The notes beneath the pieces were generated by a model that worked only from the letters and a program-made list of their open reading frames with translations, did not search any database and was not told the DNA's origin. From NCBI GenBank assembly GCA_947561585.1, contig CANNZV010001118.1, positions 168,122 to 232,121 of the forward strand: a stretch of 64,000 bases of DNA, given 5' to 3'. The DNA comes from Caprella mutica. Lineage: Eukaryota > Arthropoda > Malacostraca > Amphipoda > Caprellidae. Position 1 is the stretch's first letter, and the number at the start of each line of letters is the position of its first letter. A program made the position numbers and the translations under genes. Positions 46,201 to 57,100 of this stretch are shown here, piece after piece.

Positions 46201-49200
46201 TTGTTTAATGGAAAAATACTATCATTTTGAACAAACAAAAATTAGAGAATTCCAATTGCATTTTCTATGCATTAGGCCCATTCTATACTAGCGGTTTAAA
46301 TGCCGCGTTTTTACCGCTCAGTTTACGCCTCTTCAATTAATCACGGTTAAATGAATGGAACGCGGTAGAAAAGCCCATTCATTTAACCGTAATTAATTGA
46401 AGAGGCGTTACCTGGGCAGTTAAAACGCTGCGTTTTATCTGCTAGTATAAAATGGGCGTTATTCAATACCCACGTTCTCTCATTTTTCAGCTATGTTGGT
46501 GTACAGACTGTTCAGATGTTGCGACAAGACATCCAGCAAGATGATTCACACGATGTTGTACCTGATGGCCATTCCAGCGATAGTCATTTCCATGATTGCA
46601 GTGTTCGACAGTCGCAACCTGTCCAACCCACCCAAAGTCAACCTCTACTCTTTGCACTCTTGGGTTGGACTGGCAACCATTGGGCTATTTGGTCTGCAGG
46701 TAAGAGAAATTAGGATCTCAATTTTGCCAAATGACTTGGTCTTATATTGATGAAGAAAAATGTTGGAAATTTTAATTTCTCGTTGAAAAGTAGTGTAAAT
46801 TACGAACTATCGGTCAGTTTCACATCTTCGGTCACATAAGAAAAACCGATATTATAATTGTTATTTTATTTTAATTGGTATCCATGATACCTGCAGGTAT
46901 CATGGATACCAATTAAAATTAAAATAAAATAACTGTTATAATATCGGTTTTTCTTTTATGACCGAAGATGTGGAACTGACCGATAGTTCGTAATTTACCC
47001 TAGTTAGTTTATTATTTTCCATGATATTAGACAAAGTTCGTGACCATATGATAAACATTTTCATAGTCATTTCAAATACAAAAGAAAAATTCATAATTTT
47101 GAATAAAGTTTCACGAAGCTCCAAAATTAAATTCACTAGCAAGTGACTAGGAAGGATCTTTTCAGTGTACCGTGTTCTTTTTTGAACTGAATGACACAGT
47201 TCACTGAAAACTGAAAAGATCCTTTTAACCACTCTGAAACTGAACTTCCTTTTATAACTTACCATCGGCTACCCTATCTAATTTGCCTCCATTTGCACAG
47301 TTCGTGTTCGGTTTCTTCAGTTTCTGGCTGCTCACCTGCTGCGACTCGGCCACTGCCCGATTCAGAGCCAACCTGGTGCCAATTCACTCCGCCTTCGGCA
47401 TCATCACCTTCATGCTAGCTATTGCAGCCTGCCTAACTGGCTACACTGAAAAGGCTTTCTTCGCCCTCAGGTTGGTAAAGTTAGTTTAAATGGCTTCTCA
47501 GTCAAAAAATTATACTCTATGTTCTTGTTATAATTATAATATATTTCCTTGTATAAAGAGGTACTATTATTGAATTATAGTTAATAAGAAATAATATTTT
47601 ACTTCACCAACTATTCTTTTATTTCAATCAAACATGTTGCATATGTACACACATGAGATGGTATCATTTTTTTTTCATCTAAAACTGGTGAAAACGTTTG
47701 TGTATATTATTTATTAATCGATTATATGTTATTCTGGACAATGCGGAATAAAATGAAATATATATTTATCTTTTTTTTCTTGATGTTCTTTTCTAATTTA
47801 TTTGTTTGACTGTATGATGTTTGTTCATTAAATAATTAAGTAAATTAAATTTGCTAATTAAATAAAATAAATGAAAATTTTAAAATATAGCTAATTTTTT
47901 AATAAATAAAAATAAATTGGAAAACATTTTTCCATTTTTTTAAAATGAATACTTTATAGAAAAATTTATATAATTTTGGAAAAATTATATATTTTTGTTT
48001 TAAATCTTTGAATTTTTGGATATTATTTCTCTGAAGTGATTTGTTATGCATGTTCTAGTGCATTCTGAATTTAATGCTTTCTAATAAATGTTTCTTTTTT
48101 TTCTCTCCCTTTTCCTCTTCACACACTTTCCTTTGCACATTGCAACCCTTTTCAAAATATCTACACATTTGCTATGTGTACATATGCACCATGTTTGTTG
48201 ATGTAATGTAATCTTTTTCCCTGTCACTGGTGGTATGTAAATGCATGGTGTGTCTGTACATATATATTTATCTCTCATTTAAATTAAACTGCATAAATAT
48301 AACTTGGCACTCAAAAACATATGAAATATTACATTTATTAATGGATGAAACAATTTTAATCTACACACACTTCTGTAAATACATATTTCTGCAATTTGCA
48401 CACACGTACACACATGGTATCCATACACACACAAACGTTTCTGCACTCCAAACACTCACAAACGTTTCTTCACTCCAAACACTCACAAACGTTTCTTCAA
48501 TCCAAATACTCACAAACGTTTTTCAATCATTCGAACACTTGCAAACGTTTTCCAAACGTTGAAACACTCCTAACAGCAATGGACAATATTCCTCGTTCGT
48601 GGATGAGACATGGTACATCAATGCCCAGGGTACTGCTCTGGTGGGCCTGGCCATCCTCATGGGGTTCATCCTCATCTCGACCAGCTTCTCACGAAGAACC
48701 AGTCCTGTGGCCTTCGTAGAGCCCCCTTCCAGCAACAACCACTATGTCATGACGCAGAAAAGCTACTACTACCGTGAACATGACCCTTAGTGAACATGAT
48801 CATTAGTGAACATGATCATTAGTGAACATGATCCTTAGTGAACATGATCATTGGTGAATCTGATCATTGGTGAACATGATCCATAGAACATAATCAGTGG
48901 TGAACATGATCCATAGTGAACATGATCAGTGGTGAACATGATCAGTGGTGAACATGATCCTTAGAGAACATGATCCTTAGTGAACATGATCCTTAGTGAA
49001 CATAATTCCTACTCCTTAGTGAACATGATCCTTAGTGAACATGATCATTGGTGAACATGATCCTTGATCTGTGAACATGACCATAATATCAATGATGTCA
49101 CAAACGTTAGATTGAAATTTGTTATATTGTAAAACATTAAATTTCTTTCTATTTTGTACTTTTTTTTATGTTGAATTGAATTGAAATTTAACATTGATAT

Positions 49201-51192
49201 GTCACAATTATTCTGATTTAAAAAAAAATTTGTGATTCAATTGAAGTTTAAATTCATAGGCACGAATACTATAAAGAGAGCTTGTGTGGTTTAGGGAAAT
49301 TAAATGATTTCAGATTATTGACATTAAAAATATACTCTGTTTTTGATAAATGAAATTTTCAATTGAGAGTTTGTCATTTTGAAATCATTCTGATGATTTA
49401 CTTCTAAAATTACTTATTGCTAGGGTTGTGATAATATGCTTTTAAAATCATAGATCCTGAAAATATTATAGACGGAGAGAATTAAAGAGTATTGAATCGT
49501 TCTACACCAGCGGTATATACTATTCGATACCATTTCATTTCGTCTATGATATTCTTGGGATCTATGATTTTAAAAGCATATTGTCACAACCTTAATTATT
49601 AGTTATTTTGAAGAGTTTGAACATTACCCACCGAGGGTATAGAGTTTGAAACTATATGATTTGTGGGTTGATTTTACTTTACCTGGTTGATGTTGTAGCT
49701 TCATGGGATATAATGATAATTAGGTTAAAACTTTTAAAAAATGTCACAGACTAATACTCAATTAGTGTACTATTTAATGAAATTCACCATAGAGACCATT
49801 TGCAATATTTTGTATGATGTATTTTTTTAAAATTGTTATTTAAAAAATTATTCTAAAAATAATTTTTTATAAAAATTATTTTTAATTTTTCAAATATGTG
49901 TTCACGTCATAGGTTTTCAAATGAAATTCTATGTTTATATGGATAGTTTTTCCTGCGTATTATATTACATATTAGTGCTTTTAAATTAAGATAAAATGCA
50001 TTCTTTTAAATTGTAAGGTAAAATTCATTTTCTTAAATAATTTAATTATCAAAGGAAAATAATATTTTAAATATAAAATGAAAATAATAATTTAATGATA
50101 AAATAAAAATAATATTTTAATTATCAAATGGAAATAATATTTTAAAGATGAAATGAGCAGACATGACCTGACATTAATTTTCCTCTTTAATGAACCTTTT
50201 TATATCACTTTGAACAAATTAAATAATTCTAATCCAATTGCTTATCATTTTTGTATTGATTGAATGCTCTGTTGTAAATACATGCATATTTATTCCTATA
50301 AGATTCCTTAAATTAGTTTTACTATTTTTAATGTCTTATGTGTACTCTATTGAAAATATAGAAATATGTTTCTAAACGTTTATTCTTAAACCTGCTTTAT
50401 AGTGCATTTGACTAGGGTAAGTTCTTTAGTTATCGGACAGTTACACATTTTCGATCATAAAAAACGGAAAATATTTAATTTTAATCCATGATACCGATAC
50501 GAACTATGATATAATTTTGATAACAATGAATATTATTAAAAAAATTCTCACACAATCGAAAATGGGGAACCGTCCGATAACTCGCAACTTTGCCGATAAG
50601 TATTTGAACACGTTTTTTATCACTTGATATATAATTATTTTCCATTTCACTCGCCCATTATCAAATATTACTCATATCAGCACTTTTTGAATAAAAAACC
50701 TAATTTAAATAATAAATTAATTGTCCCTTCAATTAAACGTTAATCAATGACTTAATAAGCAATATACTATTCAGAAAACACTCAGTGAAATGTATTACAA
50801 ATCTATCGGTAAGAAATAACTGGTTAGTTATTATAAATAATATTTATATCCATGACGCTTCAACGTTCGTTTTAGTAAAATTATTAATTACTATTTTTCA
50901 TTCAAAAAATTATCTAACTTTATAATATATTTTTTTTTTCAATTTGAAAATAAAAATGAAAGAATAATTTTTAGTTAAATTTTTTTTGAAGAAAATAGAA
51001 TTCATCACTGTCTTTTTTTTCAGAGACCCTATTTCAGGAGTATTTACATACTCTAACAGACCTGAAGAAGCATGGTTCATAAACGCACAAGGGGCCGCCC
51101 TCGTAGCCCTGGGGGTGCTCATCCCAATGATGCTGAGCTGCAGGGGGTTCAACCGGGGGTGGAGAGCTAATCTGCTGGACCACCATCTCTAG
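43277..51192 (+). CDS. Cytochrome b561 family transmembrane electron carrier
   Basis: Exons 43277-43472, 46491-46699 and 47301-47470 join in phase and can splice to either 48577-48790 (262 residues) or 51024-51192 (247 residues). Five shared hydrophobic spans lie at about 8-32, 50-72, 84-104, 119-146 and 163-185, and the sixth is in the terminal exon. Histidines 51 (FNLHPVLM), 85 (KMIHTML), 121 (YSLHSWVG) and 164 (VPIHSAFG) sit where the family binds two b haems. Members such as CYB561 and CYBRD1 pass electrons from ascorbate across vesicle or plasma membranes, to regenerate luminal ascorbate or reduce ferric iron. Which paralogue this is cannot be decided here. The ATG at 43277 follows a probable 3' splice site at 43232, so at least one untranslated 5' exon is likely. 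The large intron 1 (3 kb) is full of repeats. Confidence 0.93.
44388..44592. mobile_element. Palindromic MITE, CCTCTATA...TATAGAGG family, in CYB561 intron 1
   Basis: TCCTCTATAATAAAATCTCG to CATTATAGAGGAGTTCTACT, with a perfect central inverted stretch (GTCTGCCATTAATGGCCAT ... ATGGCCATTAATGGCAGAC). Sister of 26290-26516. Confidence 0.8.
44956..45449. repeat. 17-bp minisatellite, about 29 copies, in CYB561 intron 1
   Basis: The unit GTTAGTTGTAGCAGTGA repeats with almost no differences; one GTCAG variant is near the end. This homogeneity points to recent expansion or frequent conversion. Confidence 0.97.
45628..45786. mobile_element. TA-flanked palindromic MITE in CYB561 intron 1
   Basis: GGGTAAGTTACGAATTATCGG ... 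CGATAATTCGCAACTTACCC with TA at 45626-45627 and 45787-45788. Confidence 0.87.
46268..46452. mobile_element. Palindromic MITE with GCCCATTCTATACTAGC ends, in CYB561 intron 1
   Basis: GGCCCATTCTATACTAGCGG at the left and CTGCTAGTATAAAATGGGC at the right. Inner complementary stretches are CGCCTCTTCAATTAATCACGG and AATTAATTGAAGAGGCG. It ends only about 35 bases before the exon at 46491. Confidence 0.8.
46793..47000. mobile_element. Near-perfect 208-bp palindromic MITE in CYB561 intron 2
   Basis: TA on both sides (46791-46792 and 47001-47002). Arms of about 100 bases complement almost throughout. The centre, around GGTATCCATGATACCTGCAG, is a perfect palindrome. It is the youngest-looking member of the GGGTAAGTTACG family here, although its left end has GTGTAAATTACG. 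Confidence 0.88.
47471..48433. other. CYB561 intron 3, AT-rich part
   Basis: Intronic AT-rich DNA with no recognisable element. Open frames at 48081-48278 (minus) and 48230-48562 (plus) are not gene-like. Confidence 0.5.
48434..48562. repeat. ~27-bp tandem repeat ahead of CYB561 terminal exon A
   Basis: About five degenerate copies of CACAAACGTTTCTTCACTCC run up to the 3' splice site CTCCTAACAG at 48576. Confidence 0.85.
48577..48790 (+). CDS. CYB561 alternative terminal exon A
   Basis: It follows CTCCTAACAG and continues the frame from the donor AG at 47470 (AG+C gives Ser), reading SNGQYSSFVDETWYINAQG, then the sixth membrane span (TALVGLAILMGFILISTSF) and a hydrophilic tail of about 37 residues ending in a tyrosine-rich SYYYREHDP. 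The stop TAG at 48788-48790 lies inside the first unit of a 16-bp minisatellite. The shared motif W(Y/F)INAQG(T/A)ALV with exon B shows the two are duplicates. Splicing to this exon excludes exon B because it carries its own stop. Confidence 0.85.
48774..49080 (+). repeat. 16-bp minisatellite starting at the CYB561 exon A stop codon
   Basis: About 18 degenerate copies of TGAACATGATCCTTAG. The first unit is coding: it supplies Glu-His-Asp-Pro and the stop. ATTAAA at 49136-49141 could be the polyadenylation signal, which would place the array in the 3' UTR. Confidence 0.9.
49081..50414. other. DNA between the two CYB561 terminal exons
   Basis: AT-rich, no gene seen. An inverted pair (ATAATATGCTTTTAAAATCA near 49430 and TGATTTTAAAAGCATATTGT near 49563) marks a foldback of about 160 bases. 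50040-50150 is an AT-rich local repeat (AAATGAAAATAATATTTTAA). Confidence 0.5.
50415..50594. mobile_element. Diverged GGGTAAGTT-type foldback MITE
   Basis: GGGTAAGTTCTTTAGTTATCGG pairs with CCGTCCGATAACTCGCAACTT. It lies between the two alternative terminal exons of CYB561 and belongs to the same subfamily as 30356-30520. Confidence 0.7.
51024..51192 (+). CDS. CYB561 alternative terminal exon B
   Basis: It follows TTTTTTTTCAG at 51023 and completes the codon left open at 47470 (AG+A gives Arg), reading RDPISGVFTYSNRPEEAWF, then INAQGAALVALGVLIPMMLS as the sixth span and a short basic tail ending LLDHHL. The RDP and tyrosine context resembles vertebrate family members more than exon A does. 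This form is 15 residues shorter. A stop follows at once. Confidence 0.85.
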
Positions 51193-52789
51193 ATTCCTTT
51201 TAGATGACTAGGGGACAGTCATTAGTACTCGGAAAGTGAGGGTTTAGTTGACTCTCAAATGTCAGATAGGTTCATCATCTATTTTAATGCCCATTTTTCG
51301 AATACTGTAAGTGTCCTCGAGTTCTGAACGTTCCCCTATACCTTCACTGTAACTTTATACTCCTAATCTCCTATGTATATGTTAAAACCCTATGGTCCAG
51401 TTAAAAATATATGCTTTTTTATACGAGGGACTAATATAATTTTATTTTAGGTATATGATCTTTTTTACAACACAAATTGTAAACTTTGAGACCTCGACAC
51501 TTTTTTCTAAGCTCAATATTGAAAAAGAGAAGAAGAAGATATTGTGTGATATAATTCACCCAACTAAACCTACTCTCTTTTAGTTTTTTTGTTTTATAAA
51601 ATTAAATAGGTAATTAGAAATATTGTATCCTTCGTGGCTGACTTAGTTGGTTAATTGTATTCTGTTTTGAAAATGTATACATAAACATTTTTAGCATGTT
51701 TCAACTTGCTTTGAACACGTTTCAACTTGCTTTTAGCATGTTTCAACATGCCTAGAAATGTAAATACTCATCCGTTGAATATTTAACGCGCTCAATCAAT
51801 TTTCCAACAGCTTAGTATACACACATTATTAATTTTTTTTTTAAATTAAATTTATTTGTCAAAAATGAAACTTAAAAACAAATTATATATTAATTGCCTA
51901 CCTACAAATTACAATTGAAAATGAATAGTCAATTTATACATAAATGAAAATTTGGTTTATTATTGCACTAGAATTATATACTAGTTGTAGAAAATTCGTA
52001 AAATTCACATTAAGTTATATTTATCAAATAAAGTGTCAAATGTCCTATCCTGAATTTTTTTGACTATGACAATGGTTTCAGTTGTTTAATTAATAAGATA
52101 TAGCTTAAGGAGACATGTTAAAGTTGCTCATAAGTGTTATCCCTTAGTTTTGTAAGATTTTATTACGATGTTCACAATAAAATATGCTGTCAAAACGTTG
52201 ATTTTCATTGCTATCCAGATTGGAAAATTGCAATTCGTTGCTTTACTTAAAAATTAAGGTAATTATAATAATTCCTCCTAGATATATATGTACGAATTAA
52301 ATTTGATAATCATGTTAATTTATTATAATGGTTAAAAAAAATTATTTCTACATTAAAATAAAAAGAATAAAATATCTACAAACTCGGCCATATTAATAAA
52401 AATATCTTTCCTACAATAATGGAAATTGGTATATATAGTTTGTCCAATAATTCTGCTAGACTGGACAAATATATACATTTTGTTTGGATTACTACAGACT
52501 ATTTAGCTATATAAATATAACCGTTTAAAGTTTTTATATATGATATTTTGTCCGTCGATACAATTTGTCTCATAAGGCATAAATGAGGTCGGAAGATTTT
52601 AGAAATGTGAAAAAATTAAAATGACCAAATGTTTCAAGGAACCTGTTTTTTTATAAAGGAAGTAAAGTTTAAATTATATTTTACTATAAAATTGAATTTT
52701 TTTAATGATGCATCTACTTTTTCACTTAAAATATATGGGTAAGTATTGTAGGTTATAATCATACTTTTTCATAGATACTCTGATAACAT
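51193..52789. other. Sequence downstream of CYB561
   Basis: Probably 3' UTR then spacer. 51685-51765 has three copies of a 20-bp unit TTTCAACTTGCTTTGAACAC-like. AATAAA occurs at about 52179. No other gene is seen. Confidence 0.4.
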
Positions 52790-52794
52790 TGCAC

Positions 52795-53025
52795 TATTGG
52801 GCCACATCACAGTACATTCTACACACTGTGACCACGTTAAATATTGTCGATACCAATAAGTTGTTTATACGTGGTTATTCTGTTCTGGGCCGGTGGACAT
52901 CTGTAAGGTTGCCCAACATCGAGCATTTGCTGGCCCAATACACCGAGACCAGCGTGACAACGTTGGCCCAGAGTTTTGTTCTGAATTGGGCCAACGTTGG
53001 CCCAACATTGTAATGTTCACTGGGT
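52795..53025. repeat. TTGGGCCAACGTTGGCCCAA-type repeat
   Basis: A patch with several TTGGCCCA/TGGGCCAA palindromes (AATTGGGCCAACGTTGGCCC near 52985). It is less AT-rich than its neighbours, so it is probably a transposon relic. An open frame across it has no family resemblance. Confidence 0.5.
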
Positions 53026-53399
53026 ATAGAAATGATGAAATCTAATTATGATGAAAGCATAACTGAAAGGCTAGATAATTTATTTAGGCGATTTCTCTAA
53101 GTGAGAACTCTATACTTAGTATCTAATAAATGAGAAAATTTCACTCAAATCTTATAAAAAGCTTTTTTTTTTTTATTAATAAAAAGGAGTTTATAGTATA
53201 ATTTATTTTATACTTTGGCTCCTGGATTAGTTTTTATTTTTTTTAAATCAATAGATGTTGCAATCACAGATACTCATATAACTATTTCTATATATATCAA
53301 TATCAGATCTGCATTCATTTAGCTATTTACATATTTACATTGTGGAGTTTTGTTAAAACTATACATGTTACTCTATCTTACCCAATGGGTATAGGGAAT

Positions 53400-53945
53400 G
53401 GATGCCGGGCGTTCTCTTCAGAGCACCACTCTCCTATGTGGGAAGAAGAGTGGGTCCTATTGGGAGGGCAAGGGGACAATTACATAGTTTAGATATAACA
53501 AAAACAATGGGGAAAAGTGCCGGGCGTTCTCTTCGGACCACCACCCTCCTTTTGTGGGAAGGAGAGTGGGTCCTACTGGGAGGGCAAGGGGACAAATACA
53601 TAGTTTGGATATAACAAAAACAATGGGGGAGAGTGCCAGGCGTTCTCTTCGGAGCACCACCCTCCTTTTGTGGGAAGGAGAGTGGGTCCTACTGGGAGGG
53701 CAAGGGGACAAATACATAGTTTAGATATAACAAAAACAATGGGGGAAAGTGCCGGGCATTCTCTTCGGAGCACCACCCTCCTTTGTGGGAAGGAGAGTGG
53801 GTCCTACTGGGAGGGCAAGGGGACAAATACATAGTTTAAATATAACAATAACAATGGGGAAAAGTGCCGGGCGTTCTCTTCGGAGCACCACCCTCCTTTT
53901 GTGGGAAGGAGAATGGGTCCTACTGGGATGGCAGGGGAAACCTTG
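53400..53945. repeat. 115-116 bp tandem repeat, five copies
   Basis: Units begin near 53403, 53518, 53634, 53750 and 53865 with TGCCGGGCGTTCTCTTCGGA. Each includes AGTGGGTCCTACTGGGAGGG and an AT-rich tail TAGATATAACAAAAACAATG. It is the most GC-rich block of the window and ends about 100 bases from the poly-A end of the retrotransposon. Overlapping open frames on both strands are artefacts of the repeat. Confidence 0.93.
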
Positions 53946-54192
53946 ACCCACCCTCAGTGGGTCAAGCTGACCAACCATGTCAAGGTTTCATTAATAAATT
54001 CAGTAGTTTGACCCATTATACTAATTATATCTCATAGTAATTTGTTAGTTTTTTTTTTTTTATATATCTTTTATCTTACCAGTGCATTTGATTTAGTATA
54101 TCAGTATTTGGAAAATATTTCTCCTTTTGTTATGTAGAGTTTGATCTCCTCCTAGTAGAACAGTCTGTGTTGGATCATCTATACCAATACCA

Positions 54193-57100
54193 CTAAGACA
54201 TGAGCCATCTTTGATCCTGGAATTCAGAACATTCCATCAGGAAGTGTTGGATTGTTTCTGGCACCATGCAGTATTGACAAAGCTCACTGTCACTCATCCC
54301 AAATCTATGTAGGTATTGCCTCAAGCCTGCATGGCCCATTCTCATGCGATGAATAACTACTTCATGTCTTCTGGTTCTGAATTGTGCCACAGGTGCATCA
54401 TTTGATGGTCTCTGTCTGATCTCCCTCAGGAACAGTCCTCTACCAGATGACTCTGTATTGAATTGCCAATATTCACTCCAATACTCAATCATTCTTCTCT
54501 TTAGGATACTGATCCACTCCGGACTGGCAAGATTATATAGCTCACTTTTTATGTTTTCATGTCCCTTGTTTGCTGACTGATCTGCTATCTCATTACCAAC
54601 TATACCACAATGGGCCTTCACCCAATGTAAATGTACAGTCCCTGTTATATTGAGGTCCACCAATATGTTTTGTATTCTAGTTACAATATTTACATACTCA
54701 GAATCCCTTGTTAAAATAGATTGGAGACCACTTTTAGAGTCTGAAAAAATTACTGTCCTGTTAATGTCATTATTATTGCAGTACTCTAGTGCTTTCCATA
54801 TGGCAAACAGCTCAGAGCTGATCACTGAATGCTCTGATCTCAGTTTCCAGCATGTTGTGGTACCAAGAGATGGAACATACATAGCTGCAGCAACCGAATT
54901 CTGAGTGTCGTCACTTATCTTAGATCCATCAGTAAACAGCACAGTGAACCCAGCATATTTTTCCCCTACATAAGTTAAGAAAGCACCATTATCCCTCACC
55001 TCATCACAAAATTCCAGTTTAACATACTTAGCCAAATGCTTCCATGGAGAGAGTGCAGCAGCATCACCAAATGTTCTTCTGATAGAAGTCATGTTCAACT
55101 GTCTCATGGACCTCACAGATCTCCATGAGAAGGAACTGAATGGGTGTTGATTTGCAATCATATTAGGTGAATTCAATTTTAGCATCCGAGTGGTTTCAAA
55201 GTCCTTGGGTTTATTCTTCAGTTTAATTACTTGTTTTACATTTAGATAGTCTCTATGAAGTGTTAGAGGTACGATTCCTGCCTCTACTTCTAGGGAGAAT
55301 ATCGGAGATGTTCTTCTTGCTCCTAGTATTAGCCTCAAAGCGCAATTTTGTATTGGATCCATTTTTTTTAGATTAGTCTTTGAAGCTGAACCATAGAGGA
55401 TACTTCCATAATCTATCTTGGCCCTGATGTAGGCTATATAGAAGTTTTTTAATACCAATGTGGAGGCCCCCCACATGGATGAGGAGAACGTTTTCATAAG
55501 GTTTAATCTTAAATTACAGTCTCTTTTCAATTGATCTATATGGTTACCCCAATTAAGATTGGGAGAATCAAACTGCATTCCAAGTAATCGTGTACTTTTT
55601 TTGTATTCAATGACATTCCCATTGAGACGTAATATTGGACACTGTATTTTTTTCCTGGTGAAATGCTGTACTACAGATTTCTGTGGATTGACAGTGAGAC
55701 CCCACTTTTTTGCCCATTCTGCAAATCTGTTCAGATAGTTCTGCATTCTCCGTTTAGCTATTGCAGGATCATCCGCCACACAGCTGACAGTTATATCATC
55801 TGCATAGACATAGAGATGTGCAAATTCATCTTTAGGCATATCCATCATCATTAGATTGAAGAGGATTGGCGAGAGAATTGCACCTTGAGGAGTTCCTGTT
55901 TCCACCTCAACAGAGTCAGACAGCATTCCCTCTACATTGACCCTGATTGCTCTGCTCCTAAAGTAGTTATCTAACCAGCTAATCATGTTTCCTCTAATAC
56001 CACTGCACACTAGTTTACATATCAATCCCTCTCCCCACACTGTGTCAAACGCACCCTTCAAGTCAATATAAGTAACAATACATATTCTCCCTGCTGCTAT
56101 AGACTCTCTTATATTATTCTCAAGTCTAAGAAGAATATCAATAGTTCCTAGACCCTTTCTAAAACCACATTGTGAGTTTGATAACAGGCTTTTTCTTTCA
56201 ACAATATATTCAAGTCTATTTTTAATAATTCTCTCTAAAGTTTTTCCAATGCAGGATAATAGGGCAATTGGTCTATATGATGAAATACAGTCTTTGGGCT
56301 TACCAGCTTTATATATGGGTAAAACCACTGCACTCTTCCATGATCTCGGAATGATTCCAGTCTTGAAACTTTGATTGAAAATTGATAGAAGCTCCTTCAG
56401 GCTAGTCGGGTTGAGTGCCTTCAACAGTGTATATGAGATGTTATCCTCTCCAGGTGAGGAAGAACTTTTTACACTCTCTACAGAGGAGACCACCTCTTCA
56501 TAGGTAATATCTTCATTATAGTCATCATTTGTGATTTCAGAGGCCTCGATCAACAACTGTTGATAATTCCCAATATATTGCCTTCTGATGGCATTAGGCA
56601 CTGTGGTCAGGTTCATGGCATGCAAATCAGCTTTCTTTTTAGAATCAACAACCATTTGGTTTTGAAAAACTAAAGGTGTTGATTTTGAGACTGCTATACC
56701 TCTCATTTTTCTGATTTTATCCCATATTTCTACTGGAGGAGTGTCAAATTTAATTTCGGATATGAAATCATTAAAAGATTTTTTTCTTTTATCTTTTTTT
56801 ATTTGGTTGAATTCTTTGGATATTTCCTTGAATTTGTTTATATTTTCTTCAGAAGGATATTTAATCATTCTCCTCCTTGCCTTCCTTCTCTCTCCTACTT
56901 TCTGGTAACATTCTCTGTCCCACCACAAGACGTTACCCTTTATTCTTGTTCTTCCACTAGTCAGCTCTATATTGTTTTCTGCCGCTGTTAGCAATCTCTG
57001 ACTAAAATCTTCTGCTCTGCTGTCAATATCATTTGGATGAATCAATTTAGACTCTCGGATACTATTTGAGAAGCTTTTCAGGTTTTCTTTGGTAGTTTTC

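Noticed and set aside
53402..53978. Overlapping open frames of 65-86 codons with PLALPVGPTLLPTK motifs
   Set aside because: They repeat with the 115-bp tandem unit on both strands and resemble no family.
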